A DNA stretch of 64,000 nt, taken from Rivularia sp034931125. GTDB taxonomy: Bacteria > Cyanobacteriota > Cyanobacteriia > Cyanobacteriales > Nostocaceae. How positions within the stretch are numbered: the first letter of the stretch is position 1; each line of letters starts with the position of its first letter. The position numbers were made by a program, and so were the translations under genes. Shown piece by piece: positions 1 to 8,653 of the stretch. The DNA lies in assembly GCF_034931125.1 (NCBI RefSeq), contig NZ_JAYGHM010000018.1:1-64000 (forward strand), in the 5' to 3' direction. The notes below the pieces were generated by a model. That model did not search any database, had not been told where the DNA came from, and saw only the letters and a program-made list of their open reading frames with translations.

Positions 1-46
1 CCACCGCTTCTCCTTAGTTAGGTGAAGCAGCGATCTTGAGCAATCT

Positions 47-712
47 CTAATATTCGATTCCCGGCTGCGCTTTTACAGCTTGGTCGCGGAAAGGATGTTT
101 AACTAAATTCATTTCGGTAACTAAGTCGGCTCGTTCGATTAACGATTGAGGTGCGCCTCTACCTGTAAGTATGACATGATTTCTTTCGGGTTTTTGTGAA
201 AGTCCATCTAATACTTCTTCAACTCTTAAATAACCGAGTTTAATCGCGATATTAATTTCATCCAATAAAACCAGCCTGTATTCTGGATTGTTGATGTATT
301 CTAATCCTTTATTCCAAGCAGCTTGAGCTTTTTCGATATCGCGATCGCGGTCTTGAGTTTCCCAAGTGAATCCCTCACCCATTGCATGGAACATCAGCTG
401 TCCGCTTTCCTTCCAAGCACTAAATGCTTTTTTCTCGGAAGGTTCCCACGCGCCTTTGATAAACTGAATTATCGCCACTTTGTATCCATGTCCTAGGGAA
501 CGCAGCACCATTCCCAAAGATGCTGTTGTCTTTCCCTTACCGTTACCAGTGTTGACGATAACTAAACCTTTTTCGAGTGAAGCGTCAGCAATTCTTTGAT
601 CTTGCACTTCTTTACGTCGCTGCATTTTTTTACGATACTGTTCTGACGTTAGCGAGCTACTTTCCGCAACGCTGGCATCTGATGTGGTTGGATTAATTTG
701 ATTATCTTTCAT
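47..712 (-). CDS. cobO: Cob(I)yrinic acid a,c-diamide adenosyltransferase (CobO/BtuR type)
   Basis: Transfers the adenosyl group of ATP to the reduced cobalt of corrinoids, a late step of adenosylcobalamin synthesis or salvage, in the cytoplasm. The P-loop GNGKGKTT sits near residue 56 and is followed by the CobO-type core (the run VAIIQFIKGAW and an acidic LVLLDEIN motif). The open frame extends to a TTG at 730, but the ATG at 712 follows an AGGG ribosome binding site and gives 221 residues with a polar N-terminal tail of about 45 residues before the fold, as is usual for this family. cbiB, another gene of the same pathway, lies about 9 kb away, so the pathway is scattered. The ATP-binding assignment is firm; the exact start is inference. 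Confidence 0.93.
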   Translation of the reverse strand: MKDNQINPTTSDASVAESSSLTSEQYRKKMQRRKEVQDQRIADASLEKGLVIVNTGNGKGKTTASLGMVLRSLGHGYKVAIIQFIKGAWEPSEKKAFSAWKESGQLMFHAMGEGFTWETQDRDRDIEKAQAAWNKGLEYINNPEYRLVLLDEINIAIKLGYLRVEEVLDGLSQKPERNHVILTGRGAPQSLIERADLVTEMNLVKHPFRDQAVKAQPGIEY

Positions 713-976
713 AATACCCTGTGTTTCCAAAAACGAGTTCTATTTTTAAAATTAGCCCTAGTTGTTTAGGCAAAAGAACTTATTTTAAAAAGATGCTGCA
801 ATTCTTCATTTGCAATCAGGACGACTAGCGCGTACAATCCTTAAATTTAAAGAATACAGCTTAGACCGCGAACTTTTTTATTATCGATTAATTACAGATT
901 AGGTTGGCTATCAAAATATGTGCTTGTGCAAATAAAAGTAAGAAGAATTATTCTCATCCCTATTAGTTGACCTGTA

Positions 977-985
977 TGTTATACT
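977..985 (+). promoter_or_regulatory. Extended -10 promoter element for the RRM protein gene
   Basis: TGTTATACT fits an extended -10 (TGnTATAAT-like) element. A start a few bases downstream would give a leader of about 95 nt before the RRM gene. The TTGACC at 967-972 is only 7 nt away and cannot be its -35 box. This is a motif reading only. Confidence 0.45.
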
Positions 986-1040
986 TACCAAGGAGAATTA
1001 ATTCGGTAGACAGCGTTTGTTTTTAGCATTCACAGACTTA

Positions 1041-1081
1041 TCTCCGAAATGTAAATCTCTACACACTCATGATTTCGGAGA
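1041..1081 (+). promoter_or_regulatory. Leader hairpin covering the RRM gene ribosome binding site
   Basis: TCTCCGAAAT (1041-1050) and ATTTCGGAGA (1072-1081) are perfect reverse complements separated by 21 nt. The 3' arm contains the GGAG (1077-1080) that serves the ATG at 1088, so the folded RNA would hide the ribosome binding site. Cyanobacterial rbp genes are known to be cold-regulated with involvement of their 5' UTR; a thermosensor or self-binding site is inference. Confidence 0.6.
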
Positions 1082-1087
1082 CGATCC

Positions 1088-1387
1088 ATGTCGATTTACG
1101 TAGGCAATCTTTCATACGACGTTACAGAGGAAAATTTGAACGCCGTCTTTGCAGAATATGGCACTGTAAGACGAGTTCAAATTCCTACTGACCGCGAAAC
1201 TGGTAGAGTACGCGGTTTTGGCTTTGTAGAAATGGGTTCAGAAGATGAAGAAGCAGCAGCTATTGAAGCTCTTGATGGCGCTGAATGGATGGGACGCGAC
1301 CTTAAAGTAAATAAGGCTAGACCCAGAGAGGAAAGAAATTCCTTTGGTGGAAATCGCAGAAATAACAATTTCCGTAACCGCTACTAA
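1088..1387 (+). CDS. Cold-shock-type RRM RNA-binding protein (Rbp family)
   Basis: A 99-residue single-RRM protein of the cyanobacterial Rbp family. RNP2 (IYVGNL, residues 3-8) and RNP1 (RGFGFVEM, around residues 42-49) are intact. After residue 78 there is a short Arg/Asn/Gly-rich tail (RREERNSFGGNRRNNNF-like), which is shorter than the Gly-rich tails of some paralogues. Such proteins bind mRNA, and members are induced by cold or help to localise mRNAs in cyanobacteria; which paralogue this is cannot be decided. Monocistronic, with its own extended -10 promoter, a leader with a hairpin over the ribosome binding site, and an intrinsic terminator about 70 nt after the stop. Confidence 0.92.
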   Translation: MSIYVGNLSYDVTEENLNAVFAEYGTVRRVQIPTDRETGRVRGFGFVEMGSEDEEAAAIEALDGAEWMGRDLKVNKARPREERNSFGGNRRNNNFRNRY

Positions 1388-1455
1388 ACTTCACTAACGA
1401 TTTATGTTAAACAGTTAATTCCTTAATTTGCTAAGTTAACTTAATTAACTTACGG

Positions 1456-1482
1456 CTCAGGCAAGATTGCTTGGGTTTTTTT
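1456..1482 (+). terminator. Intrinsic terminator after the RRM gene
   Basis: CTCAGGCA / TGCTTGGG form an 8-bp stem (with two G-U pairs) around a 4-nt loop, followed directly by seven T residues. Confidence 0.7.
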
Positions 1483-1506
1483 AATGGGCTTGCTTTATAG
1501 CGTATA

Positions 1507-1557
1507 ATATAGCGGTTTTTTGTTAAGTCTAATAGATAAAACTAAAAACCGCTATAT
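1507..1557. repeat. Inverted repeat with 14-bp perfect arms
   Basis: ATATAGCGGTTTTT (1507-1520) is the exact reverse complement of AAAAACCGCTATAT (1544-1557), with a 23-nt spacer. It lies in the spacer between the RRM gene and two convergent small membrane genes. It could act as a bidirectional terminator, since each arm ends in T5 on one strand, or be a palindromic repeat element. Confidence 0.65.
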
Positions 1558-1623
1558 GCGATGGAAATAAACTCCTCATCTTCCACACAAGTTAGCAACA
1601 ATCTTGTCAAAACAACCATCAAA

Positions 1624-1827
1624 TTAACCGTCTTTGCGATCGCGTATCGCTAATGTTGGGTCGATAATAGTACATCGAGAAGTTTCACTTTCGATCGTAA
1701 CTTTTGACCTAAGCGGCTGTATTTCAATAGAAACCCTTCCCGGATAGCCGATTAGTACGGCAAGTATAGCCGTAGAAGAAAGACAGCATAAGATCACGAA
1801 ACCGTAGAAATTGTTGAGGAAACTCAT
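1624..1827 (-). CDS. Small single-span membrane protein, unknown function
   Basis: 67 residues with one hydrophobic span at about residues 8-27 (FYGFVILCCLSSTAILAVLI) followed by a soluble tail of about 40 residues with alternating hydrophobic and polar residues. A strong AAGGAG ribosome binding site lies 8 nt upstream of the ATG, which argues that it is translated. Encoded just downstream of another small membrane protein on the same strand (gap about 60 nt), so the two are probably co-transcribed. No family recognised. Confidence 0.55.
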   Translation of the reverse strand: MSFLNNFYGFVILCCLSSTAILAVLIGYPGRVSIEIQPLRSKVTIESETSRCTIIDPTLAIRDRKDG

Positions 1828-1888
1828 TTTTTTCTCCTTATTTTATATTGTGCAAAACTCAGATTATGCATGATTGATTGAGTCATTA

Positions 1889-2116
1889 TTACCGAAAAGA
1901 TTCGATAAGTACTGCCGCTCCAGCTAAACAAATTAAAATGATTCCGGAACGCCACATAATGTCAAAGACTGTGTAAAAAATATTCAAAGTTATGTGTGAA
2001 GTGCCGACAATTCTGGATAAGCAAGCGGCGAAAATCAAACCAAATACTATGAATACAAAGTATTTGAGAGCTTTTAAAATTAATCTGAATAAGGGATTGA
2101 ATTTTTTAATAGTCAT
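1889..2116 (-). CDS. Small two-span membrane protein, unknown function
   Basis: 75 residues with two hydrophobic segments (about residues 18-36 and 52-70) and a basic N-terminus, a helical-hairpin membrane topology. AGGAT precedes the ATG at normal spacing. First gene of a probable two-gene unit with the 67-residue membrane protein. An overlapping frame on the other strand (1992-2201) has no ribosome binding site and is dismissed. No family recognised. Confidence 0.55.
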   Translation of the reverse strand: MTIKKFNPLFRLILKALKYFVFIVFGLIFAACLSRIVGTSHITLNIFYTVFDIMWRSGIILICLAGAAVLIESFR

Positions 2117-2478
2117 AGTTTTATCCTGGTTGCGTAGTTTTTTGGTTGGGAAAATTGAGATATCGCATCTAGCTAATCAAAAAGCCGGTAAATGCTATTA
2201 AAAAACACTTCACCGGCTCGTAAACTTCTAGTTTATCGACAGCCATATTGAATTTAGATTTTGAATTTTGGATTAAAACTAGTAGTCTAATAAGGAAACT
2301 TTACGGAGTGATTGAAAATTGGAAAACCAAAATTTGTTCTACTCCTTACTTCCTATTAACTATCTTTACCCGGTAATTTTGGGTTGACCAAATATTAGGG
2401 ATGAATCCCAGATTTGAAGATTTTAGTACTATTTCAAATTAGAATCTAAAATCCACAATTTAAAATCCAAAATTGATT
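2117..2478. other. Spacer with short AT-rich dispersed repeats
   Basis: No gene seen. The part near 2440-2475 is made of variants of the AAAATC(C/T)AAAAT motif that recurs in other spacers of the window (for example near 25030 and 35590). Confidence 0.5.
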
Positions 2479-2835
2479 TTACTTAGAAAAATGCCATTTG
2501 CTCCAAGTATTAGTTACTTGATGATATGCATTCTTAATTGGTTCAACTTGCTGAGGATTCAATAAGTAGCGGTAGCTGATGTGACTACCCAAATAAACCG
2601 CAAGTTCGTGGTTCTTTTTTTCGCTACTAATGCGAAATTCACCGTGTCCTGTTTCACATAATGCTTGAATTAACAAAAAACTCATGTGAGAAAAAACCAC
2701 AGGTAGCACAAGGGTATTTGAATTTGATTGTTGAATAGCTATGGGTGATTTCTGTGAAAGCTGGTCTCCAATATCCAAGTACATCTTCATTGGTTGCGCT
2801 TTTATTAAGAATTCTTGTAACTGTGGGAAGGTCAT
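2479..2835 (-). CDS. Hypothetical protein, 118 residues
   Basis: A soluble 118-residue protein without a recognised domain. The N-terminal 20 residues look helical (FPQLQEFLIKAQ), followed by strand-rich sequence. GGAG lies about 10 nt before the ATG. It stands alone, followed by a 560-nt AT-rich spacer on its 5' side. Codon use is like that of the neighbouring genes. No function is proposed. Confidence 0.6.
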   Translation of the reverse strand: MTFPQLQEFLIKAQPMKMYLDIGDQLSQKSPIAIQQSNSNTLVLPVVFSHMSFLLIQALCETGHGEFRISSEKKNHELAVYLGSHISYRYLLNPQQVEPIKNAYHQVTNTWSKWHFSK

Positions 2836-3400
2836 GTTTTAGTTCTCCGCGACAATAGCCAATCACTTGTTACAGACTTGATTCAGGTATTCGCTCCACT
2901 TACAGAGAATCGTTATTTATACCTATTATAAGTGTAAATTACCTTTATGTGTCAATTATAATGACTCTTCATTTATTTAAAAAGTATCTTAAGATACAAA
3001 AATTTCTATTTTTAGGATTTTTTAGTTATTTATGCTTATATCAAATGTCAATTAAACTAAAATGTAAACATTGGTAACATAATTTTTAAATAAAGAGTAG
3101 TTATGAATACAAAACGCCATATGATACTTATTTTATTGTCAATCCTGAATACATATAAAAGTGAAAAGCTGTAAATTCGTGGATAAAATAGCTAAAGTGT
3201 AGCCTGATTTAAATTATTCCGTAGTGAATTAACGGCGATCGCAGTTCTAAATCTTTTCTATAAGAGCATTCTAGCTTTGTACTAAGACCGAGATAATCGA
3301 TTTAATATTAATCGTAATGTCTCATTTTGTGTATTTGTGTGGAGATATACCAAAAAAAAGTCAATTTGATTTACATTTGAATGATGTTTAATGGAGAAGT
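2836..3400. other. AT-rich spacer without genes
   Basis: It holds the divergent upstream regions of the 118-residue and 841-residue genes. No RNA gene, clear repeat or promoter was recognised. Confidence 0.5.
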
Positions 3401-5926
3401 ATGGGCAGGGATAAAGTTGGAGACCAAGATAAACTACGAGAAATGCTACTGTTCTTTTTGGAAGAAATGGGAGCAACGCAGCTCGAGTTATCTAAGGGGA
3501 TGGGTGTTAGTCGTCCGTTGGTGATAGATTTTCTGAGTGAAAAAAAAGAATCTTTACCTGTAACTAGTGAAGGTTTGGTCAAACTGTGCGAAAAATTAAA
3601 GAGTGACAAAGCTTCTAAGAGAAAATTAAAGAAAGATACTCATGAAGATACTGTTATTACTCCCAACCAATTAAGGAAGGAATTGGGAAAAATTGGTGCT
3701 GACGAACTTTTAGAGTCTGCTGGTTTTTTACCTGCTGAAACTCAAAGTATCCGTGTGACTCCGGAAAGATTTTTTCACGTTGGTCAGATAGTTGCATTGC
3801 TTGAACTTTTGGAATTTGAAGACTTGCTGTCTACAACTCAGGAGTTTTTGACAATTGCTGGTAATAAACTAACTATTGCTAGTACGAAGTTGTTTAGTGA
3901 TTCACCCCTGGATGAAGATGCTTTAAACGCATTGATCGAAAAACTTTGGGAACCTCATCCGACATTAGGTTTAAAGTTAAAAATGCGGGTGATTAAAAAA
4001 CTCGAAGCAGCTCAAAAAAATTTGCATAATGGTGGTAAAAATAAATTTAGCCGTAAAGAAGCGATCGCGCTATTTCTGAGTATTTTAATTAAGGAGAGAA
4101 CATCACATGATACTTCGCTTCATGCCAGAATTAAAAAGCTGGAATTTCAGACTTTATCTCGCTCGATTGACTATACAGACGAATACCATGACGTTTATTC
4201 TTTCTTGGAAGAAATTGCGTTCAATGCTGAGTACAAGCTGCAAACTCCCGGTTTATCGCTCCAAGAAGCCTCAAAAACCCGAATTTTAGATTCCCTTCAA
4301 CCCGTGGTGATGGCGATCGCGACCTGTAGTTTCGGTGATGATAGCGATAACCCCGAACCTCTGGAATGGATATATACATCTAGCAACACTATGGTGGAAA
4401 ACGCGATTAGTGCTTGTACTTTAAATATGGGTTTGAAGGAAGATACTTTACTAACGATATCTACAAATACTCTTGATAGCAACATCCATTCTTTAGTGGA
4501 AACAACGGTAATTTTGGGAGATAAACAACAGTATCAAGGTATTTGGGTCGGTCGAGATTCAATGATTGTGATGTTGCAAGCAATTGTTTGTGCTGTAAAA
4601 CAATGGTTTGGGGATAAGAATCGCAATAATGAAATTGATAGTGAGATATATATATCAGCTTGTCGGAATCTTTCGGAGTTGAGAAAGCGACTTTCTATAG
4701 TTAGAAAAGCGTTTCACAACTTTCAATTTTTAGATGAAAGGTGTCAGCTATCGGAAATCAAGAAAATTGCTGAAGAAGCTAAAAAGCATTTTTCAGATAT
4801 TCCCCCAAAAGATATTTACTTTACCTATCGTCTCACTTTTTACCGTTTTTACTGTTTAGCAAAGCGATTGGAATTAAGACTATCAATTTTTCAAGGTAAT
4901 GTGATTAATGCCAAATATTTGATCGAAGAGCTTAAAGAAGCGATTGAGAAGATTGATTTTCAGCTACAGGTAAATAAAAATGAAATTTCCCCCATCGAAG
5001 CCTTAATCCGTTCGGAAATTTATTTATACGAACTTTCTTGCGGTCAAAATCCAGAATTTTTTCAAGATAATTGCACAAATAACTGGTTAGAGTTAAAGGA
5101 ATGGAAGTATCGAATTAGAGGTGCGATCAACACAAACTCTTATTATAAAGATGCTGGTCTAGATGTGTATGAATCATTATCAGAGATTCATGGTAATGCA
5201 GCTAGAATATATTTTTATATTTCCCAGAATAGAAAAACTTTAGAACAAGCCGCAGACAACTTTCTCAAAGCTGCATATTACGCATTACGTATTGGCTTGA
5301 TTCAGCGTGTAGCGAGATGGATAGCCTTAGCAGGAAGAGTTTGGGTAAGATTGGGAGACAGTAAATTATCTTTACAGGCTTTAAAGTTATCAGAAAAACT
5401 AGCCAAAACTGATTTAACTACAGGTCACAGCCATAATTTTTGCCAAGCAGTCCTCTCGGAAACAAGCTTGCTTAAAGGTGAATATCTACTATTAATTGAA
5501 GATAATGCTGTTGCCGCATTAGATGATTTTATCCAAGCCCTTAAAGGCTCCACATATCTTGGTTTAAATCGGCGCATTTGCGACTCGCTATTTAACATAT
5601 CGAGATGCTCAGAAAAACTCGGTCATTTAAGTATTAAAGAAGGATTAAACAGAGTATTTCCAGAAGCAGAAAAATTAGTTGAAGTAAACAAAAAGAAACT
5701 CAATCCTATCAGTAATAATACTTCAGAAAAGGTTTTAGATTTACTTTGCGATTTATACAGTAGGGAAGACAATCCGACTTGGTTTCAAGTAAGAGATGAA
5801 TTTTCGACTCTTGCAGCCGAAATATGGCAAAGATGGCATCAAGATACATCCCAACCAGGAGTGGAAACCACACATCCGATTGCTGAAAGAATTAAAAATG
5901 AAACTTGGCTGTCTCAGATTGATTAA
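3401..5926 (+). CDS. Large HTH-headed helical-repeat protein, unknown
   Basis: 841 residues. Residues about 9-68 look like an XRE/Cro-type helix-turn-helix (TQLELSKGMGVSRPLVIDFLS followed by a helix). The next 60 residues form a basic linker and a small helical region. The rest is almost entirely alpha-helical, with Leu/Ala-spaced helices resembling TPR-like solenoid repeats most clearly at about residues 600-720 (AADNFLKAAYYALRIGLIQR, ALAGRVWVRLGDSKLSLQALKL). No enzymatic motif, P-loop or membrane span was seen. An HTH followed by a TPR-like solenoid suggests a large regulator that senses a peptide or partner protein, but that is inference. Single gene with no obvious partner. Confidence 0.75.
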   Translation: MGRDKVGDQDKLREMLLFFLEEMGATQLELSKGMGVSRPLVIDFLSEKKESLPVTSEGLVKLCEKLKSDKASKRKLKKDTHEDTVITPNQLRKELGKIGADELLESAGFLPAETQSIRVTPERFFHVGQIVALLELLEFEDLLSTTQEFLTIAGNKLTIASTKLFSDSPLDEDALNALIEKLWEPHPTLGLKLKMRVIKKLEAAQKNLHNGGKNKFSRKEAIALFLSILIKERTSHDTSLHARIKKLEFQTLSRSIDYTDEYHDVYSFLEEIAFNAEYKLQTPGLSLQEASKTRILDSLQPVVMAIATCSFGDDSDNPEPLEWIYTSSNTMVENAISACTLNMGLKEDTLLTISTNTLDSNIHSLVETTVILGDKQQYQGIWVGRDSMIVMLQAIVCAVKQWFGDKNRNNEIDSEIYISACRNLSELRKRLSIVRKAFHNFQFLDERCQLSEIKKIAEEAKKHFSDIPPKDIYFTYRLTFYRFYCLAKRLELRLSIFQGNVINAKYLIEELKEAIEKIDFQLQVNKNEISPIEALIRSEIYLYELSCGQNPEFFQDNCTNNWLELKEWKYRIRGAINTNSYYKDAGLDVYESLSEIHGNAARIYFYISQNRKTLEQAADNFLKAAYYALRIGLIQRVARWIALAGRVWVRLGDSKLSLQALKLSEKLAKTDLTTGHSHNFCQAVLSETSLLKGEYLLLIEDNAVAALDDFIQALKGSTYLGLNRRICDSLFNISRCSEKLGHLSIKEGLNRVFPEAEKLVEVNKKKLNPISNNTSEKVLDLLCDLYSREDNPTWFQVRDEFSTLAAEIWQRWHQDTSQPGVETTHPIAERIKNETWLSQID

Positions 5927-6231
5927 ACTGATATTTCGCACGATTCTTAATCAGAAAGGGCCGGAGTAAAAATTTCTGGTTGTCAGACTGAGTATGAAAA
6001 CTAGGACTTGCAGTCTCTACTTCCGATTATTCAAACTGGTGCAAAATATGAATTAAATTATGGAAAATAACGCCGACTCCTCCCTCGATCGCGCTATACC
6101 TAATTTTATCTTGCTCAAAAAAGGTTTATCATACCCGATATAAGGAATGTGGGGTACAAAAATTACTGGAATTTTTGTTGCAATTTAATAATTTATTTAT
6201 TGCGAAACCAGCGTTAAGGAGAAAATAACTA

Positions 6232-6675
6232 GTGGAGGGTCGGCAAAGCATCACGATATTGATGGCTGATGATGATGATGATGACTGTATGTTAGCTCGC
6301 GAAGCCTTAGCAGAAAGTAGTTTTCAGCACGAACTGCATATTGTTAAGGATGGTGAAGAATTGATGGATTACTTGTTTCAACGTGAAAAATATGCAAACC
6401 CAAAAAATGCACCACTTCCAGCTTTGATTCTATTAGATTTAAATATGCCTAAAAAAGATGGTCGTGAAGCACTCGTGGAAATTAAAGCAAACCCTACCTT
6501 TAAACACATTCCCGTTATAGTGCTGACAACCTCGAAAGCAGAAGAAGACATTCAACTTTCCTATTCTTTGGGCGCGAATTCTTTTATTATTAAACCAGTA
6601 ACCTTCGCCTCTTTAGTTGAAGTGATGAAAACCATAGGAAAGTACTGGTTTGATATTGTAGAACTACCGTACTAA
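6232..6675 (+). CDS. Rcp1-type single-domain response regulator
   Basis: 147 residues, essentially one receiver domain. Acidic pocket DDDDDD near residue 13, phospho-acceptor Asp in LLDLNMPKKDG (about residue 68), Thr of the TTS motif and the conserved Lys in IIKPV. The long alpha-beta insertion after the acidic pocket and the C-terminal helix match Rcp1 regulators that receive phosphate from cyanobacterial phytochromes, although no phytochrome lies nearby. GTG start with AAGGAG 10 nt upstream. It is followed 17 nt later by a hybrid histidine kinase, so the two are probably co-transcribed and may form a phosphorelay. Confidence 0.88.
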   Translation: MEGRQSITILMADDDDDDCMLAREALAESSFQHELHIVKDGEELMDYLFQREKYANPKNAPLPALILLDLNMPKKDGREALVEIKANPTFKHIPVIVLTTSKAEEDIQLSYSLGANSFIIKPVTFASLVEVMKTIGKYWFDIVELPY

Positions 6676-6692
6676 ATGGTGGAGAGTAAATT

Positions 6693-8585
6693 ATGCATAG
6701 CAATCCCATTCAAGTTTTGCTAGTAGATGATGATGAAGATGATTATATTTTAATTCGCGATTGGCTAAGTGAATTTCAATTAGGTAGCTGCGAATTAGAA
6801 TGGTTAGATAACTATCAAATAGCAAAAGATGTCATAATTTGTAACCGACATGATATTTATCTATTTGATTATCGCTTGGGGGCAGAAAATGGATTAGGAC
6901 TATTACGCTTTGCTATTGAATGTGGATGTTCTTCCCCGATGATTTTGCTTACTGGTAAGGGAGATATAGACATAGATATTGAAGCGATGAAAGCGGGTGC
7001 AGCAGATTATTTAGAGAAGAGTCAGTTGAATGCACCTTTATTAGAACGTTCAATTCGTTACGCTTTAGAAAGGAAGCAAACCGAACAAAAAATCCGCGAA
7101 CAAGCAGCACTACTTGATGTTGCCACAGATGCAATCTTTGTACAAGATTTAGATCACAAAATATTATATTGGAATAAAGCAGCCGAACGTCTTTATGGTT
7201 GTCACAAAAGTGAAGCTATTGGGAAAAAAACAGCAGAACTTTGGCAAGAAAAAAAAATATCGCAAATACAATCGGCTTTTAACACTTTAATAAAAAATGG
7301 TTCGTGGGAAGGGGAACTCGATCAAACAACAAAAATTGGCAAAAACATCACTGTTGAAAGTCGCTGGACGCGATTAAAAGAGTTTGAGAATAAAGCACAA
7401 TCTATCTTAGTTGTTAATACCGATATTACCCAGAAAAAACTATTAGAATCACAATTTTTTCGCGCTCAGAGATTGGAGAGTATCGGCACATTAGCTAGCG
7501 GTATCGCTCACGACCTTAACAACGTACTGGCACCGATTTTAATGACAGCACAACTATTAGAAACACAACTGCATGATGAGCGAAGTAAACGACTTTTACC
7601 AATATTAATTAATAATGCCAAGCGCGGAGCAAACTTAGTAAAACAAGTATTAGCTTTTACCCGTGGAGTAGAAGGCGATCGCACTTTACTACAACCAAAG
7701 CATTTAATTAATGAGATTAAACAAGTTGTTAAAGAAACATTTCCTAAAATAATTCAAGTCTCCGACGAAATACCGCAAAATCTCTGGATGATTTCTGGAG
7801 ATGCAACTCAACTGCATCAAGTAATGATGAATTTATGTGTTAATGCTCGCGATGCAATGCCAAATGGTGGTAAATTAACGATTTCTGCGACAAATTTTGT
7901 TGTAGATAAAAATTATGCTCAAATGCATCTTGATGCGAAACTGGGTTCTTACATAATGATTTCTATAGCCGATACTGGAATTGGTATTTTTCCCACAATA
8001 TTAGATAGAGTTTTTGAACCATTTTTTACAACCAAAGAACTTGGAAAAGGTACCGGATTAGGTCTTTCGACAGTACTTGGGATTGTTAAAAGTCACGGTG
8101 GATTTATTAACGTCCAAAGCGAGGTTAATAAAGGAAGTAATTTTCAAGTATTTTTACCAGCACAAGAAGTAAAAGAAACTCCAGAAATAGTAGAGTTAGA
8201 TTTACCATTGGGTGCAGGAGAATTAATTTTGGTTGTAGATGACGAAGATTCTATTCGAGATATTACAAAAACTTCATTAGAAAGCTATAATTACAAAGCA
8301 ATAACAGCAAGCGATGGCATTGAGGCGATCGCCTTATATGCAGAATATAGAGATGAAATATCCGTTGTGTTAACAGATATAGTTATGCCAGCAATGGATG
8401 GATTAACAACTATCCGCACGTTACAAAAAATTAATCCTCAAGTCAAAATTATTGCTGTTAGCGGACTAGTTTCTAATGATAAAGTGAATGCAATTAGCGA
8501 TATCGGCATCAAAGCTTTTTTATCCAAACCTTACACTGCGAAGCAATTGTTACAAACTATTGGTGATGTTAAAACTGAGAATTAA
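6693..8585 (+). CDS. Hybrid histidine kinase: REC-PAS-HisKA-HATPase-REC
   Basis: 630 residues without a membrane span, so cytoplasmic. Order: N-terminal receiver (about 5-122; VDDDEDD pocket, Asp in LFDYRLG), PAS sensor (about 135-250; DAIFVQDLDHKILYWN), HisKA with the phospho-His in the H-box SGIAHDLNN (about 262-325), HATPase (about 370-485; NARDAMPNGG, DTGIGI, GTGLGLSTV) and a C-terminal receiver (about 505-620; LVVDDEDS, LTDIVMPAMDG, SKPY). Two receivers flanking one kinase core indicate a multistep relay. The N-terminal receiver directly before PAS suggests that the kinase is itself controlled by phosphorylation. Co-transcribed with the Rcp1-like regulator. The signal is unknown. Confidence 0.93.
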   Translation: MHSNPIQVLLVDDDEDDYILIRDWLSEFQLGSCELEWLDNYQIAKDVIICNRHDIYLFDYRLGAENGLGLLRFAIECGCSSPMILLTGKGDIDIDIEAMKAGAADYLEKSQLNAPLLERSIRYALERKQTEQKIREQAALLDVATDAIFVQDLDHKILYWNKAAERLYGCHKSEAIGKKTAELWQEKKISQIQSAFNTLIKNGSWEGELDQTTKIGKNITVESRWTRLKEFENKAQSILVVNTDITQKKLLESQFFRAQRLESIGTLASGIAHDLNNVLAPILMTAQLLETQLHDERSKRLLPILINNAKRGANLVKQVLAFTRGVEGDRTLLQPKHLINEIKQVVKETFPKIIQVSDEIPQNLWMISGDATQLHQVMMNLCVNARDAMPNGGKLTISATNFVVDKNYAQMHLDAKLGSYIMISIADTGIGIFPTILDRVFEPFFTTKELGKGTGLGLSTVLGIVKSHGGFINVQSEVNKGSNFQVFLPAQEVKETPEIVELDLPLGAGELILVVDDEDSIRDITKTSLESYNYKAITASDGIEAIALYAEYRDEISVVLTDIVMPAMDGLTTIRTLQKINPQVKIIAVSGLVSNDKVNAISDIGIKAFLSKPYTAKQLLQTIGDVKTEN

Positions 8586-8612
8586 CAGTTATCAATTATC
8601 AGTTTTTTATTC

Positions 8613-8652
8613 CCCATTCCCTATTCCCCATTCCCTATTCCCTATTCCCTAT
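8613..8652. repeat. Short tandem repeat CCCTATT/CCCCATT
   Basis: A run of 7-bp units of the type CCCTATT or CCCCATT just before the NTF2-like gene. This is typical of cyanobacterial short tandemly repeated repetitive sequences. Confidence 0.75.
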
Positions 8653-8653
8653 T

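Noticed and set aside
967..985. TTGACC as -35 box of the RRM gene promoter
   Set aside because: Only 7 nt separate it from TATACT; the extended -10 TGTTATACT stands without it.
1992..2201. 69-codon plus-strand frame over the 75-residue membrane protein
   Set aside because: The minus-strand gene has a good ribosome binding site and membrane spans; the plus frame has neither.
8613..8652. Tandem CCCTATT units as a possible CRISPR array
   Set aside because: Units are 7 bp without spacers; ordinary short tandem repeat.
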